Source: Streptomyces caeruleatus (GTDB taxonomy: Bacteria > Actinomycetota > Actinomycetes > Streptomycetales > Streptomycetaceae). Taken from it: 64,000 bases of DNA. The stretch's first letter is position 1. Every line of letters starts with the position of its first letter. Both the position numbers and the translations under genes were made by a program. The DNA is taken from positions 849,115 through 913,114 of the forward strand of contig NZ_KQ948925.1 of assembly GCF_001514235.1 (NCBI RefSeq), read 5' to 3'. The notes below the pieces were generated by a model that made no database searches, was not told the origin of the DNA, and saw nothing but the letters and a program-made list of their open reading frames with translations. This document shows positions 50,490-58,667 of the stretch, one piece after another.

Positions 50490-51272
50490 ATGCGGCTCGA
50501 CATCGAGGGTGTGACGGTCGAGGCCGCCGGGGCCCGCCTGGTGGAGGACATTCGACTCACCGTGGACAGCGGGACGTTCGTCGGGCTCGTCGGCCCGAAC
50601 GGCAGCGGCAAGTCCACGCTGCTGCGGTGCGTGTACCGGGCGCTGCGCCCGGCCGGCGGTGTGGTGCGGCTCGACCGGGACGACGTGCACGCGATGGCGC
50701 CGCGGGCCGCCGCGCGGGTGCTGGCCGCGCTGCCGCAGGAGTCGTCGGCCGAGTTCGACTTCACGGTCGCCGAGGTGGTGGCGATGGGGCGGCTGCCGCA
50801 CCGGGAGCGTACGGCCGCGTCCGACCGGGAGATCTGCGCCGCGGCCATGGACCGCACCGGCGTCGCCCATCTCGCCGGCCGCGGGTTCCTCGCCCTGTCC
50901 GGCGGCGAGAAGCAGCGCGTGCTCATCGCCCGTGCGCTCGCCCAGCAGCCTCAGGTGCTGGTCCTGGACGAGCCCACCAACCACCTCGACATCGCCCACC
51001 AGTTGGACGTGCTGTCCCTGGTGCGGGCCAGCGGCCTGACCGCGCTGGCCGCCCTGCACGACCTCAACCTGGCCGCCGCGCACTGCGACGTCCTGTACGT
51101 CGTCGCCGGGGGCCGCATCGTCGCCTCGGGCGCACCGCACGACGTCCTGCGACCCGGCCTGCTCGCCGAGGTCTTCGGTGTCCGCGCCCATCCGGTACGG
51201 CATCCGGAGACCGGCGCGGTCCAGCTCCTGTTCGACCTCCTCCCCCAAGGAACCACATGCGCAAGCTCGTAG
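50490..51272 (+). CDS. btuD: Cobalamin ABC importer ATPase (BtuD type)
   Basis: A 260-aa ATP-binding subunit. Walker A GPNGSGKST, Q-loop LPQESS, signature LSGGEKQR, Walker B VLVLDEPTNHLD and switch His in ALHDLN are all present. It starts one base after the permease stop and overlaps the binding-protein start by 16 bases. It belongs to the same riboswitch-controlled unit. Confidence 0.9.
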   Translation: MRLDIEGVTVEAAGARLVEDIRLTVDSGTFVGLVGPNGSGKSTLLRCVYRALRPAGGVVRLDRDDVHAMAPRAAARVLAALPQESSAEFDFTVAEVVAMGRLPHRERTAASDREICAAAMDRTGVAHLAGRGFLALSGGEKQRVLIARALAQQPQVLVLDEPTNHLDIAHQLDVLSLVRASGLTALAALHDLNLAAAHCDVLYVVAGGRIVASGAPHDVLRPGLLAEVFGVRAHPVRHPETGAVQLLFDLLPQGTTCASS

Positions 51273-52261
51273 CCACCGCCCTCTGCCTCGCCGCGACCGT
51301 CACCGCGACCGGCTGCGGAGCCACGGTCGAGAAGCCGGCCAACGCCAAGTCCTCGGCGGTGACCCTCACCAACTGCGGCCGCGAGGTGACCTTCGACAAG
51401 GTCCCCGAGCGGGTGGTCACCAACGACGTCGGCATCACCGAGCTGATGTTCGCCCTCGGTCTGGAGGACCGCATGGCCGGGTTCGCCATGCCCGACGACA
51501 AGGGCGATCTGAACGGCGTGCCGTGGAAGGACGGCTACGACAAGGTGAAGTGGCTGTCGAAGGAGCAGCTCACCAAGGAGAACGTCCTCGACGCCCGCGC
51601 CGACCTCGTCTTCGCCGGCTGGAACTACGGCTTCCGCGAGGACAGCGGCTTCACCCCCGACGCGCTGAAGAAGCTCGGCATCCCCTCGTACGTCCTCACC
51701 GAGTCCTGCCACAACGGCCGTACCGAGTCCTCGCGCGGCATCATGCCGCCCCTGGACGCCCTGTACGCCGACCTCACCAACCTCGGGAAGCTGTTCGGCG
51801 TCGAGCAGCGGGCCGCCACGCTGATCGCCGGCTTCAAGAAGCAGGTCGCGCGGGTGCGGGCGCAGGCCCCTGCGGCCGCCGACCGGCCGAAGGTGTTCCT
51901 GTACGACAGCGGGCAGGACCAGCCCTTCACCTCCGGCCGTTACGCCGCCCCCGAGCAGATCATCAGCGAGGCCGGCGGCGTCAACGTCATGCACGACGTC
52001 GAGGACTCCTGGACCACGGTGGGCTGGGAGAGCGTGGTGCGGCGCGACCCGGACGTCATCGTGATCTGCGACTACGGAGACGTCAGCGCCGAGCAGAAGA
52101 AGAAGTTCCTGCTGTCCTACGCGCCCCTGCGGAACGTCTCCGCCGTCAAGCACAAGCGGATCTTCGTCCTCGACTACGTCGACCTGGTGGAGAGCCCCCG
52201 CAACCCCTCGGCCGTCGCCCGGCTCGGCACCTATCTGCGGACGGTCGCCGAGGAGCGCTGA
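51257..52261 (+). CDS. btuF: Cobalamin-binding lipoprotein (BtuF-like)
   Basis: A 334-aa lipoprotein of the helical-backbone binding family (FecB/BtuF). Lipobox TATGC at residues 16-20; core CGREVTFDKVPERVVTNDVG and DVIVICDYGD. ATG at 51257 has AAGGA about 6 bases ahead and lies inside the ATPase gene end. Its 3' end overlaps, on the opposite strand, the remnant of an isonitrile synthase gene. Confidence 0.86.
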   Translation: MRKLVATALCLAATVTATGCGATVEKPANAKSSAVTLTNCGREVTFDKVPERVVTNDVGITELMFALGLEDRMAGFAMPDDKGDLNGVPWKDGYDKVKWLSKEQLTKENVLDARADLVFAGWNYGFREDSGFTPDALKKLGIPSYVLTESCHNGRTESSRGIMPPLDALYADLTNLGKLFGVEQRAATLIAGFKKQVARVRAQAPAAADRPKVFLYDSGQDQPFTSGRYAAPEQIISEAGGVNVMHDVEDSWTTVGWESVVRRDPDVIVICDYGDVSAEQKKKFLLSYAPLRNVSAVKHKRIFVLDYVDLVESPRNPSAVARLGTYLRTVAEER

Positions 52262-52959
52262 GCGTCGGCGCGGGAGCGCTCGAAGTGGCTCGGTCTGCCG
52301 TCGCGGTGGACGAGGCGGCCGAGCCGCTGGGCCCTGGCGCGGGGCATGAGGGTCCAGCTGCCGTCGGGTTCGCGCAACGCGGCCGAGTGCCACGGGGTGG
52401 TCCAGGCGTCGGGGGCGTCGAGGAGCCGGATGCCGAACTTGGGGGCGCCGGCCGGCTGGGGGTGGATCGACAGACGTACGGCACGCGGATGGTGGTCGGC
52501 GATCAGCTCCGCCCAGGCACGGCTGCGCTGGATGACGCCGTACGCCCGTCTGCGGCACTCGCGTTGGAGCGCGGAGCGGGTGCCGGTGAACCCGGTGGTG
52601 TCCTCGACGAGGAAGCGGGTGATGCCCCGGTACAGGGCGAGGGTGGGGGCGTCGGCGCGGATCTCGGCGCGCAGGGCGTCCAGGGTGGGGGCGTGGCGGT
52701 CGTGGACGTGGGCGCGTTTGGTGGCGTGGGGGAGGTCGCCGAGGACGTCGCGCAGGTCGAAGACGGAGAGGTGGCTCAGGTCCGACTCCCTGATCAGCGC
52801 GCGGAGTTCGTCCGCGTAGGCGTCGATGTGCTCGTCGGGTACGTGGATCAGATCGCCGAAGACATGGCCGTCGGAGCAGATGACGACGTGCGCGCCGGGC
52901 GGGTGGATGCGTGCGATGTCCGCGCACAGGGCGTGCAGGAAGCGGAGGGAAAGGCGTTC
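52231..52959 (-). pseudogene. Isonitrile synthase (PvcA/Dit1 type) remnant, N-terminus missing
   Basis: A 242-codon open frame without a start. Translated by hand it carries the family core: RFLHALCADIARIHPPG, HVVICSDGHVFGDLIHVPD, ELIADHHPRAVRLSIHPQ, then KFGIRLLDAPDAWTTPWHSA and a C-terminal DGRPSHFERS. Family members of about 330 residues convert an amino acid, usually Tyr or Trp, into an isonitrile using ribulose-5-phosphate. About 90 N-terminal residues are gone; the frame instead abuts a truncated P450 in another frame near 52960. It ends at TAG 52231-52233 inside the convergent btuF. It is most likely dead. Confidence 0.78.
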
Positions 52960-53515
52960 GGTCGCGGTCGAACCGCACGGCCAACTCTCCGGGCAGCCCG
53001 ATGACTTGGGCGAGTACCCGGAAGGGGAAGTGGGCGGCGAACCCGGCGACGAGGTCGACGGGCCCGGTCACCGGGAGGGCGTCGACCAGCTCGTCGGCCA
53101 ACTCCCGGAAGCTGGGCGTCAGTTGCTCGATGCGGCGTGGCGTGAAGGCGTCTGTCACGAAGCGCCGCATCCGTGTGTGGTCCGGTGGGTCCTGGTGGAG
53201 CAGGTGTGCCTGGAGCTGGGAGTGCTGCGGTTCGGGCATGATCGAGGCGCGGGCGCGCCAACGGTCGTTTCCCCGGTCGTGGTTCTTGCCGAGGCGGTCG
53301 TCGTTCAGCGCGGCGTGCGCGGCGTCGTAGCCGGTGACGAGCCAGGCCCGGACGCCGCTGGGGAACAGGACCCGGTGGACCGGACCGGCCTCGCGCATCC
53401 GCTCGTAGAGGGGGTAGGGGTTGCTCTTGTACGGGCAGCCCATCAGCGGGACCGGATCGGGGAGCGACTGCCGGTGCTGCCCGGCCGGGAGGGGTTCCTG
53501 GTCCTGGACGGTCAT
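52960..53515 (-). pseudogene. Cytochrome P450 remnant, C-terminal two thirds missing
   Basis: ATG at 53515 with GAGGAGG ahead begins a normal bacterial P450 (LPDPVPLMGCPYKSNPYPLY, RAWLVTGYDAAHAALNDDRL, LLHQDPPDHTRMRRFVTDAF). After about 185 residues (VIGLPGELAVRFDRD) P450 homology stops. I-helix, ExxR and heme-Cys regions are absent from the strand below, which instead codes for the isonitrile synthase tail. The open frame runs on only because the DNA is GC-rich. It is a deletion scar, with no heme site possible. Confidence 0.78.
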
Positions 53516-53538
53516 GGGTCGGGGCCTCCTCAGAGGGC

Positions 53539-54588
53539 TCAGAGGGCGAGTTCGGGCTGGTGGTGGTCCAGCCACAGCGCGAGGTCGACGACGCGTTCGA
53601 GGCGGAGGCGGTGGCTCCACTCCAGCCGCTCGGGCGGGGTGTCGAGGCAGGGCTTGATACGGGTCTCGTCGGCGAGCGTGCGGACCTGCTCGACGGCGAG
53701 GGCGGCACGGGCCAGGTCCTGGAGACCGCGGTTGTAGTCGGGGGGGTGGGTGGCCGGGTAGTGGTTCTTGGGCCGGTGCAGCACCGAGTCGGGGGCGAGC
53801 CCCGCTCCCGCCGCGCGCAGCAGGCTCTTCTCCCGGCCGTCGAAGCTCTTCAGTGCCCAGGGCGCGTCGAAGGCGTACTGGACGAGCCGGTGGTCGCAGT
53901 ACGGGACGCGGACCTCCAGGCCCTGCGCCATGCTCAACCGGTCCTTGCGGTGCAGGAGTTGGCGCAGCCAGCGGGTCAGGGACAGGTGCTGCATCTCGCG
54001 CTGCCGTTGCTCGGCGGGGGTCTCGCCGTCGAGATGGGGTACGGCGGCGAGGGCGGTGCGGTAGGTGTCGTCGCGGAACTCGCCGATGCGCAGGCCGAGT
54101 TCGGGGTTGAGCGGCATGGCGGCCTCGTCGCCGGTGACCAGCAGCCAGGGGAAGGTGTCGGCGGCGAGTGCCCTGGGGCTGTGGAACCAGGGGTAGCCGC
54201 CGAAGACCTCGTCGGCGGCCTCGCCGGACAGGGCGACGGTGGAGTGCCGCCGGATCTCCCCGAACAGCAGGTACAGCGAGGTGTCCATGTCGCCGACGCC
54301 GATCGGCGAGTCACGGGCCACGACGACGGCTGCGCGGTGCTCGGGGTCGAGCAGCGCACGCGGGTCCAGTACGACCGTGCTGTGCTCGGTGCCGATGAAC
54401 GCGCCCGCCTCGGTGGCGTACGGGGTGTCGTGACCGGTGCGCAGGACGTCGCCGGTGAACCGCTCGGCCTGGTCGCTGTAGTCGACGGCGTAGGACCGGA
54501 TCCGGGCGTCCGGTCCCTCGCGCAGCTGGAGTTCGTCGGCGAGGAGGGCGGTCTCGTGGAACGACACCCAGCCGGTGATTCCGCACAT
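53539..54588 (-). pseudogene. Asparagine synthetase-like gene with large in-frame internal deletion
   Basis: A 349-aa product where intact AsnB-type enzymes have about 600. It starts correctly (MCGITGWVSF with the N-terminal nucleophile Cys, AGGAG ahead) but jumps at residue 10 to ETALLADELQLREGPDARIR, the region just after the PPi-loop. Nearly the whole glutaminase domain and the SGGLDSS loop are missing, so neither ammonia release nor ATP activation is possible. The remaining synthetase half (ALSGEAADEVFGGYPWF, LRQLLHRKDRLSMAQGLEVR) is well kept. In natural-product clusters such enzymes amidate carboxylates. The frame is open, so a truncated protein may still be made. Confidence 0.75.
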
Positions 54589-54601
54589 GGGGACTCCTAG
54601 G

Positions 54602-55159
54602 TCAGGTCGAGACGGGGTCGGTGGTCCGCTCGGACGCGGTTGCCGTGGGCCGGCCGGGCCGGGCGAGCAGGGGCACGGCCACGCAGGCCGCCGTGGCGGC
54701 GAGGGTCAGCGCGGCACGTGCTCCGGCACCGGTGCCCGTCCCGGCGAGGCTCCAGACGGCCGTGGCCAGGGCCGGGCCGAGCGTGAAGCCGAGGCCCCGG
54801 GCGACCTGCACCGTCGAGCCGACGGTCGCGGTCCGCCCGGGTGGGGCGGCGCCCATGACCAGGGCCTGGGTCGGGCCGCCGCCCAGACAGAGGGCGGCCA
54901 GGGCACTGCACAGCGCGAAGCCGGCGGTGGCCGACAGCAGGGCGGGCCGTGTGCCCGCGCCGTCCAGCCGGCGGCCGACCGGCAACAGCAGGGCGACGAC
55001 CGGGAGTTGATATCCCAGTGCCGCCCACTGGGCCGTGGCGGCCGGGACGTGCAGGTCCGCCGCGATGTCGGCCAGCGCCACGTTGACGATGTTCATGTCG
55101 AGCATCGCCACGAATGACAGCGCGCCCGCCACGGCCACGAGATCCCAGCGGTCCCTCAC
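54602..55159 (-). pseudogene. DHA2-type exporter with internal deletion
   Basis: A 185-aa product where about 400 or more are expected. The first three segments are normal (FVAMLDMNIVNVALADIAAD), then the text jumps near residue 95 to GGGPTQALVMGAAPPGRTAT, a motif from the last third of such exporters, and ends after two or three segments. The middle is gone, in frame. It lies 13 bases before the truncated asparagine synthetase gene. GTG at 55159 is the start. It is surely not a working transporter. Confidence 0.72.
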
Positions 55160-55293
55160 GCTCGCGCCCCCTCCTGCTCACGGCCGGGCCGCCGGACAGC
55201 GGCCTCGTCCCAGAGGTCGGGAGGTACGGGGGCCGAGTTCCCGGACATGGCCGGAAATATGATGAATGCGGAGTCGGCCCCCGTCACACGGCG

Positions 55294-55518
55294 TCAGGCC
55301 GTGGCGATGCCGTCCAGCTTGCCGGACTTGGCCTCCGCGACCAGCGACGAGAACTGGTCCGCGCTCATCTGCACCCGCTGCCCGAAGTCGTCCGTGAGGA
55401 CCACCCGGCGCTCGGCCGGGGCGGCCGGGTCGACGAACAGCTGCGGACAGCCGCAGTCGCAGTTGCCGCAGAACGTCGCCACCGGGTCCAGCCCGGCCGT
55501 CCCTTGGATGTCGCTCAT
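55294..55518 (-). CDS. Small Cys-rich protein, 74 aa
   Basis: An intact short gene between the importer ATPase and the broken exporter. It has a conserved-looking four-Cys segment, FCGNCDCGCPQLFVDP (residues about 15-30), followed by RRVVLTDDFGQRVQMSADQF and an acidic/helical end. The Cys spacing CxxCxCxC could hold a metal or metal cluster. I do not recognise a named family. Options are a metallochaperone for the neighbouring importer, a carrier or precursor peptide, or a regulator. ATG at 55518 has AAAGG 9-10 bases ahead. It is one of the few cluster genes without a lesion. Confidence 0.7.
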   Translation of the reverse strand: MSDIQGTAGLDPVATFCGNCDCGCPQLFVDPAAPAERRVVLTDDFGQRVQMSADQFSSLVAEAKSGKLDGIATA

Positions 55519-55547
55519 AGTGCACAACCTTTCGCGATCGTGGGCGC

Positions 55548-56390
55548 TCACCGCAGTGACCGCCCGGGACCGGCCCCGAGCACATCGCCCGGGGCCGACA
55601 GAGGGATACCCGCGCCGTCCGCCGGGGCCCGGTGGTCGAAGGCGATCAGCGGGTCACCGGTCAGCGGATGGTCCACCACCGTCGCCCGTACGCCGAACAC
55701 CTCGGCCAGCAGGGCAGGTCGCAGCACCTCCCGGGGCGGGCCGGAGGCGACCACGTGGCCGTCGTGCAGGACGTGCAGCCGGTCGCACACGGACGCCGCG
55801 GCGTTGAGGTCGTGCAGCGACACCAGGGTCGTACGGCGCCCTGCCCTGAGCAGGGCAAGCAGTTCCACCTGGTGGCGGATGTCGAGGTGGTTGGTGGGCT
55901 CGTCCAGGACCAGCACGTCCGGCTCCTGGGCGAAGGCGCGGGCGAGCAGGACGCGTTGGCGTTCCCCGCCGGACAGCTCGGTGAACCGGCGCCCGGTGTG
56001 GCCCTCCATGCCGACGTCCGCGAGGGCGCGGGCGACGACGTCCCGGTCGGCGGCGTCCTCCCCGGCGAAGGCCCGTTTGTAGGGCGTACGGCCCATCGCG
56101 ACGACCTCGCGGACGGTCAGCTCGAAGTCGCCGCCCCGCTCCTGCGGGAGGGCCGCGACATGCCGGGCCGCCTCGACGGGGCTCAGCCGGCGCAAATCGG
56201 TGCCGGCGAGCAGGACGCGGCCGGCGACCGGCTTGAGATGCCGGTAGACGGTGCGCAGGAGGGTGGACTTGCCGCTGCCGTTCGGTCCGACGAGGCCGGT
56301 GATCTCGCCGTCGGCCGCGATCAGACCGGCGCCGGAGACGACCGTACGGCCGGCGTACGCGACGTGCAGGTTCTCGATCTCGATTCTCAA
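55548..56390 (-). CDS. Metal/metallophore ABC importer ATPase (FecE/BtuD type)
   Basis: A 280-aa ATPase. Walker A GPNGSGKST, LPQERG, signature LSGGERQR, Walker B VLVLDEPTNHLD and SLHDLN are intact. Start is TTG at 56390 (GGGAG ahead), overlapping the permease stop as TTGA; no ATG or GTG fits the conserved N-terminus MRIEIENLHV. It is clearly related to the BtuD at 50490-51272 but sits with a different binding protein. The last 30 residues (LSAPGDVLGAGPG) are extra. Confidence 0.88.
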   Translation of the reverse strand: MRIEIENLHVAYAGRTVVSGAGLIAADGEITGLVGPNGSGKSTLLRTVYRHLKPVAGRVLLAGTDLRRLSPVEAARHVAALPQERGGDFELTVREVVAMGRTPYKRAFAGEDAADRDVVARALADVGMEGHTGRRFTELSGGERQRVLLARAFAQEPDVLVLDEPTNHLDIRHQVELLALLRAGRRTTLVSLHDLNAAASVCDRLHVLHDGHVVASGPPREVLRPALLAEVFGVRATVVDHPLTGDPLIAFDHRAPADGAGIPLSAPGDVLGAGPGRSLR

Positions 56391-57481
56391 CTCCCGCTCC
56401 CCAGGCGCCGGTCCAGCAGATACAGCAGTGCCGGAGCACCGATCAGCGAGGTGACGACGCCGACCGGCAGCTCCTGCGTGTCCATGGCCGTACGGCACAC
56501 GATGTCGACGACGACCAGGAGCAGCGCCCCGAACAGCGCCGAGACGGGCAGCAGGCGGCGGTGGTCTCCGCCGACGACCAGGCGGCAGGCGTGCGGGACC
56601 ATGAGCGCGACGAAGGCGATGGCGCCGGAGACGGCGACGAGTACGCCGGTCAGCAGGCTGGTCAGCGTGAACAGTTCCCGGCGCAGACGGGTGGCGTCGA
56701 CGCCGAGTCCGGACGCCGTCTCGTCGCCCATGATCAGCGCGTTGAGCGCACGGGCACGCGCCTGGAGCCACAGCAGGGTGACCGGTACGGCTACGGCGGG
56801 CGCGGCGAGCAGGGGCCAGCTCGCGCCGCTCAGGCTGCCCATGAGCCAGAACAGCACGCTGTGGGTCTGCTGCTCGTCGCCGGCCTGGAGCACGAGGTAG
56901 CTGGTGAAGCCGGACAGGAACTGCCCGATCGCCACCCCGGCCAGCACCAGCCGCAGTGGCGCGAACCCGCCCCGGCGCCGGGCCACTGCCCACACCAGCG
57001 CGAAGGTGGCGAGGGCGCCTGCGAACGCGGCGCCGGACAGGCCGAGCCCGAGCGCGCCGCCCGTGCCGAGGCCGAGCACGATCGCGGCGACCGCGCCGAG
57101 GGAGGCGCCGTTGGAGATGCCGAGGAAGTACGGGTCGGCCAGCGGGTTACGCACCAGGGCCTGCATCGCCGTACCGACGACACCGAGCCCCGCGCCGACG
57201 AGAGCGGCCAACAGCGCGCGGGGTAGGCGGAGTTGCCAGACGATGAGGTCGTCGGTGCCGGGGCGCGGAGCCTCGCCGGACAGGCGGCGCCACACCACGC
57301 TCCACATCTCGTGGGCCGGGACGGACGTGGAGCCCCAGGACACCGCCGCGGTGAGGGCGGCGAGCAGGGCCACGGTGAGGGCCAGGGCCAGCGGCGCGGC
57401 GGGCACGGAACGCGTCCGTGCCGGTTCCTGCCCGTCGCGCCGGTCCTGCGTGCCCTTGCGGCGCACCAGGGTGTCGATCAC
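56387..57481 (-). CDS. Metal/metallophore ABC importer permease (FecCD type)
   Basis: A 364-aa permease with about ten segments (WQLRLPRALLAALVGAGLG, QALVRNPLADPYFLGISNGA, FVALMVPHACRLVVGGDHRR). GTG at 57481 overlaps the binding-protein stop (GTGA). A basic N-tail of about 30 residues precedes the first segment. Confidence 0.88.
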   Translation of the reverse strand: MIDTLVRRKGTQDRRDGQEPARTRSVPAAPLALALTVALLAALTAAVSWGSTSVPAHEMWSVVWRRLSGEAPRPGTDDLIVWQLRLPRALLAALVGAGLGVVGTAMQALVRNPLADPYFLGISNGASLGAVAAIVLGLGTGGALGLGLSGAAFAGALATFALVWAVARRRGGFAPLRLVLAGVAIGQFLSGFTSYLVLQAGDEQQTHSVLFWLMGSLSGASWPLLAAPAVAVPVTLLWLQARARALNALIMGDETASGLGVDATRLRRELFTLTSLLTGVLVAVSGAIAFVALMVPHACRLVVGGDHRRLLPVSALFGALLLVVVDIVCRTAMDTQELPVGVVTSLIGAPALLYLLDRRLGSGS

Positions 57482-58554
57482 CGTCGGCCGGCCTTGCCCG
57501 GGTACAGGGTCTTCGCGATCGACTCGACCGTGTCGGCGTTGGTGACACCGGCGATGGTGGTCTGCTCGGAGCCGATACGCAGGAAGTGGCCTTCCTGCAC
57601 GGCCTTGAGCCCCTTGGTGGCGGGGTTCGACTGCAGCCACCCGCGCGCCTCGTCGAAGGCCTTGTCGTTCGCGCTCTCGCTGCCCCGGTCGCGCACGCCG
57701 AGCTGGATCCAGTCCGGGTTCCTCGCGATGACGTCCTCCCAGCCGACCTGCTTGTAGTCGCCGTCGCAGTCGGCGAAGACGTTGCGGGCCCCGGCTAGGG
57801 TGATGACCGCGTGGGCGACCTGGCGGTTGCAGACGGCCATGGGCTGCTTGGTGCCGGCGTCGTAGTCGAAGAAGAAGTACGTCGGCCGCTCGCTCTCGGG
57901 CGTGCCGCCCACCGCCTTCCGTACGGCGTCCACCTTGCCGCGCATCCCGTCGACGAGTTCCCTCGCCTTCGCGCTCGTGCCGGTGACGGCGCCGAGGGCG
58001 GTGATGTCGTCCTCGACGGCGGTGAGGTCGGTGACGGGGCCCTTGCGCATGGCGGCGCAGGCCGTGGACTTCAGGAAGGTGTGCTTGATGCCGGCCGCCT
58101 CGAACTCCTCCTCGGTCGGCGCGTCGCCCATCCCGCCGCCCATGTTCATCGAGGCGAACGTGTCGATGTAGAGGTCGGCACCGGAGCCGAGGAGCTTCTC
58201 CTTGGGGATCACGGTGTCGCTGAGCACCTTCACCCGCTGTGCCCGCGCGTCGAGTTCGCCCGGCAGTGTGCCCTTGCCGGGTGGGAAGCCGGTGCCGATC
58301 ACCTTGTCCCCGGCGCCCAGCCGCAGCAGCAGTTCCAGGCTGGAGGCGTTGCTGGTGACGATGCTCTTCGGGGCCGAGGCAAAGGTGGTCCTTACGCCGG
58401 CGCAGTCGGTGACGGTGACCGGGAAGCCGCCCGTGGAGCCGCCGTCCTTGCCGGCGGCGGAGCTCGCCGTGTCCTGGTTCCCGCTGCCGCAGCCTGCCGC
58501 CAGCAGGCCGCCGAGCACCGCGGCCGTCGTAGCCCGCCCCACACGAGAACGCAT
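57478..58554 (-). CDS. Metal/metallophore-binding lipoprotein (FecB/BtuF type)
   Basis: A 358-aa lipoprotein with lipobox LAAGC near residue 22. Helical-backbone binding fold: VTVTDCAGVRTTFASAPKSI, SIVTSNASSLELLLRLGAGD, WEDVIARNPDWIQLGV. A Met/Gly patch (ASMNMGGGMGDAPTEE) and several Cys are unusual and may touch metal. ATG at 58554 has AGGGGAG close ahead. No riboswitch precedes it; a strong hairpin separates it from the sigma-factor gene. The ligand could be a metal-isonitrile, a siderophore or a corrinoid. Confidence 0.82.
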   Translation of the reverse strand: MRSRVGRATTAAVLGGLLAAGCGSGNQDTASSAAGKDGGSTGGFPVTVTDCAGVRTTFASAPKSIVTSNASSLELLLRLGAGDKVIGTGFPPGKGTLPGELDARAQRVKVLSDTVIPKEKLLGSGADLYIDTFASMNMGGGMGDAPTEEEFEAAGIKHTFLKSTACAAMRKGPVTDLTAVEDDITALGAVTGTSAKARELVDGMRGKVDAVRKAVGGTPESERPTYFFFDYDAGTKQPMAVCNRQVAHAVITLAGARNVFADCDGDYKQVGWEDVIARNPDWIQLGVRDRGSESANDKAFDEARGWLQSNPATKGLKAVQEGHFLRIGSEQTTIAGVTNADTVESIAKTLYPGKAGRR

Positions 58555-58622
58555 CGAAACTCCCCTGGATCCACTGGACGCACGGGCGGATCTCCGCCGC
58601 CCGGTCCAGTAGTCGGGGCGAA

Positions 58623-58660
58623 CCCGGTGTCAGTTCCCGGCGGGGGGAACCGACACCGGG
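58623..58660 (-). terminator. 16-bp stem hairpin between sigma-factor and importer genes
   Basis: Arms CCCGGTGTCAGTTCCC (58623-58638) and GGGAACCGACACCGGG (58645-58660) pair with one mismatch around a 6-base loop, just after the sigma-factor stop (58668). It lacks a T-run. It should end or dampen transcription into the importer operon. Confidence 0.7.
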
Positions 58661-58667
58661 ATCCGGG

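Noticed and set aside
50951..53620. Apparent 889-aa P450 fusion protein
   Set aside because: Only the first 185 residues after ATG 53515 are P450-like; the rest is an open frame by GC bias, while the isonitrile synthase remnant lies in another frame.
55294..55518. 74-aa protein as a RiPP precursor
   Set aside because: The Cys-rich part is near the N-terminus, no RiPP maturase is adjacent, and the C-terminus looks folded rather than like a core peptide.
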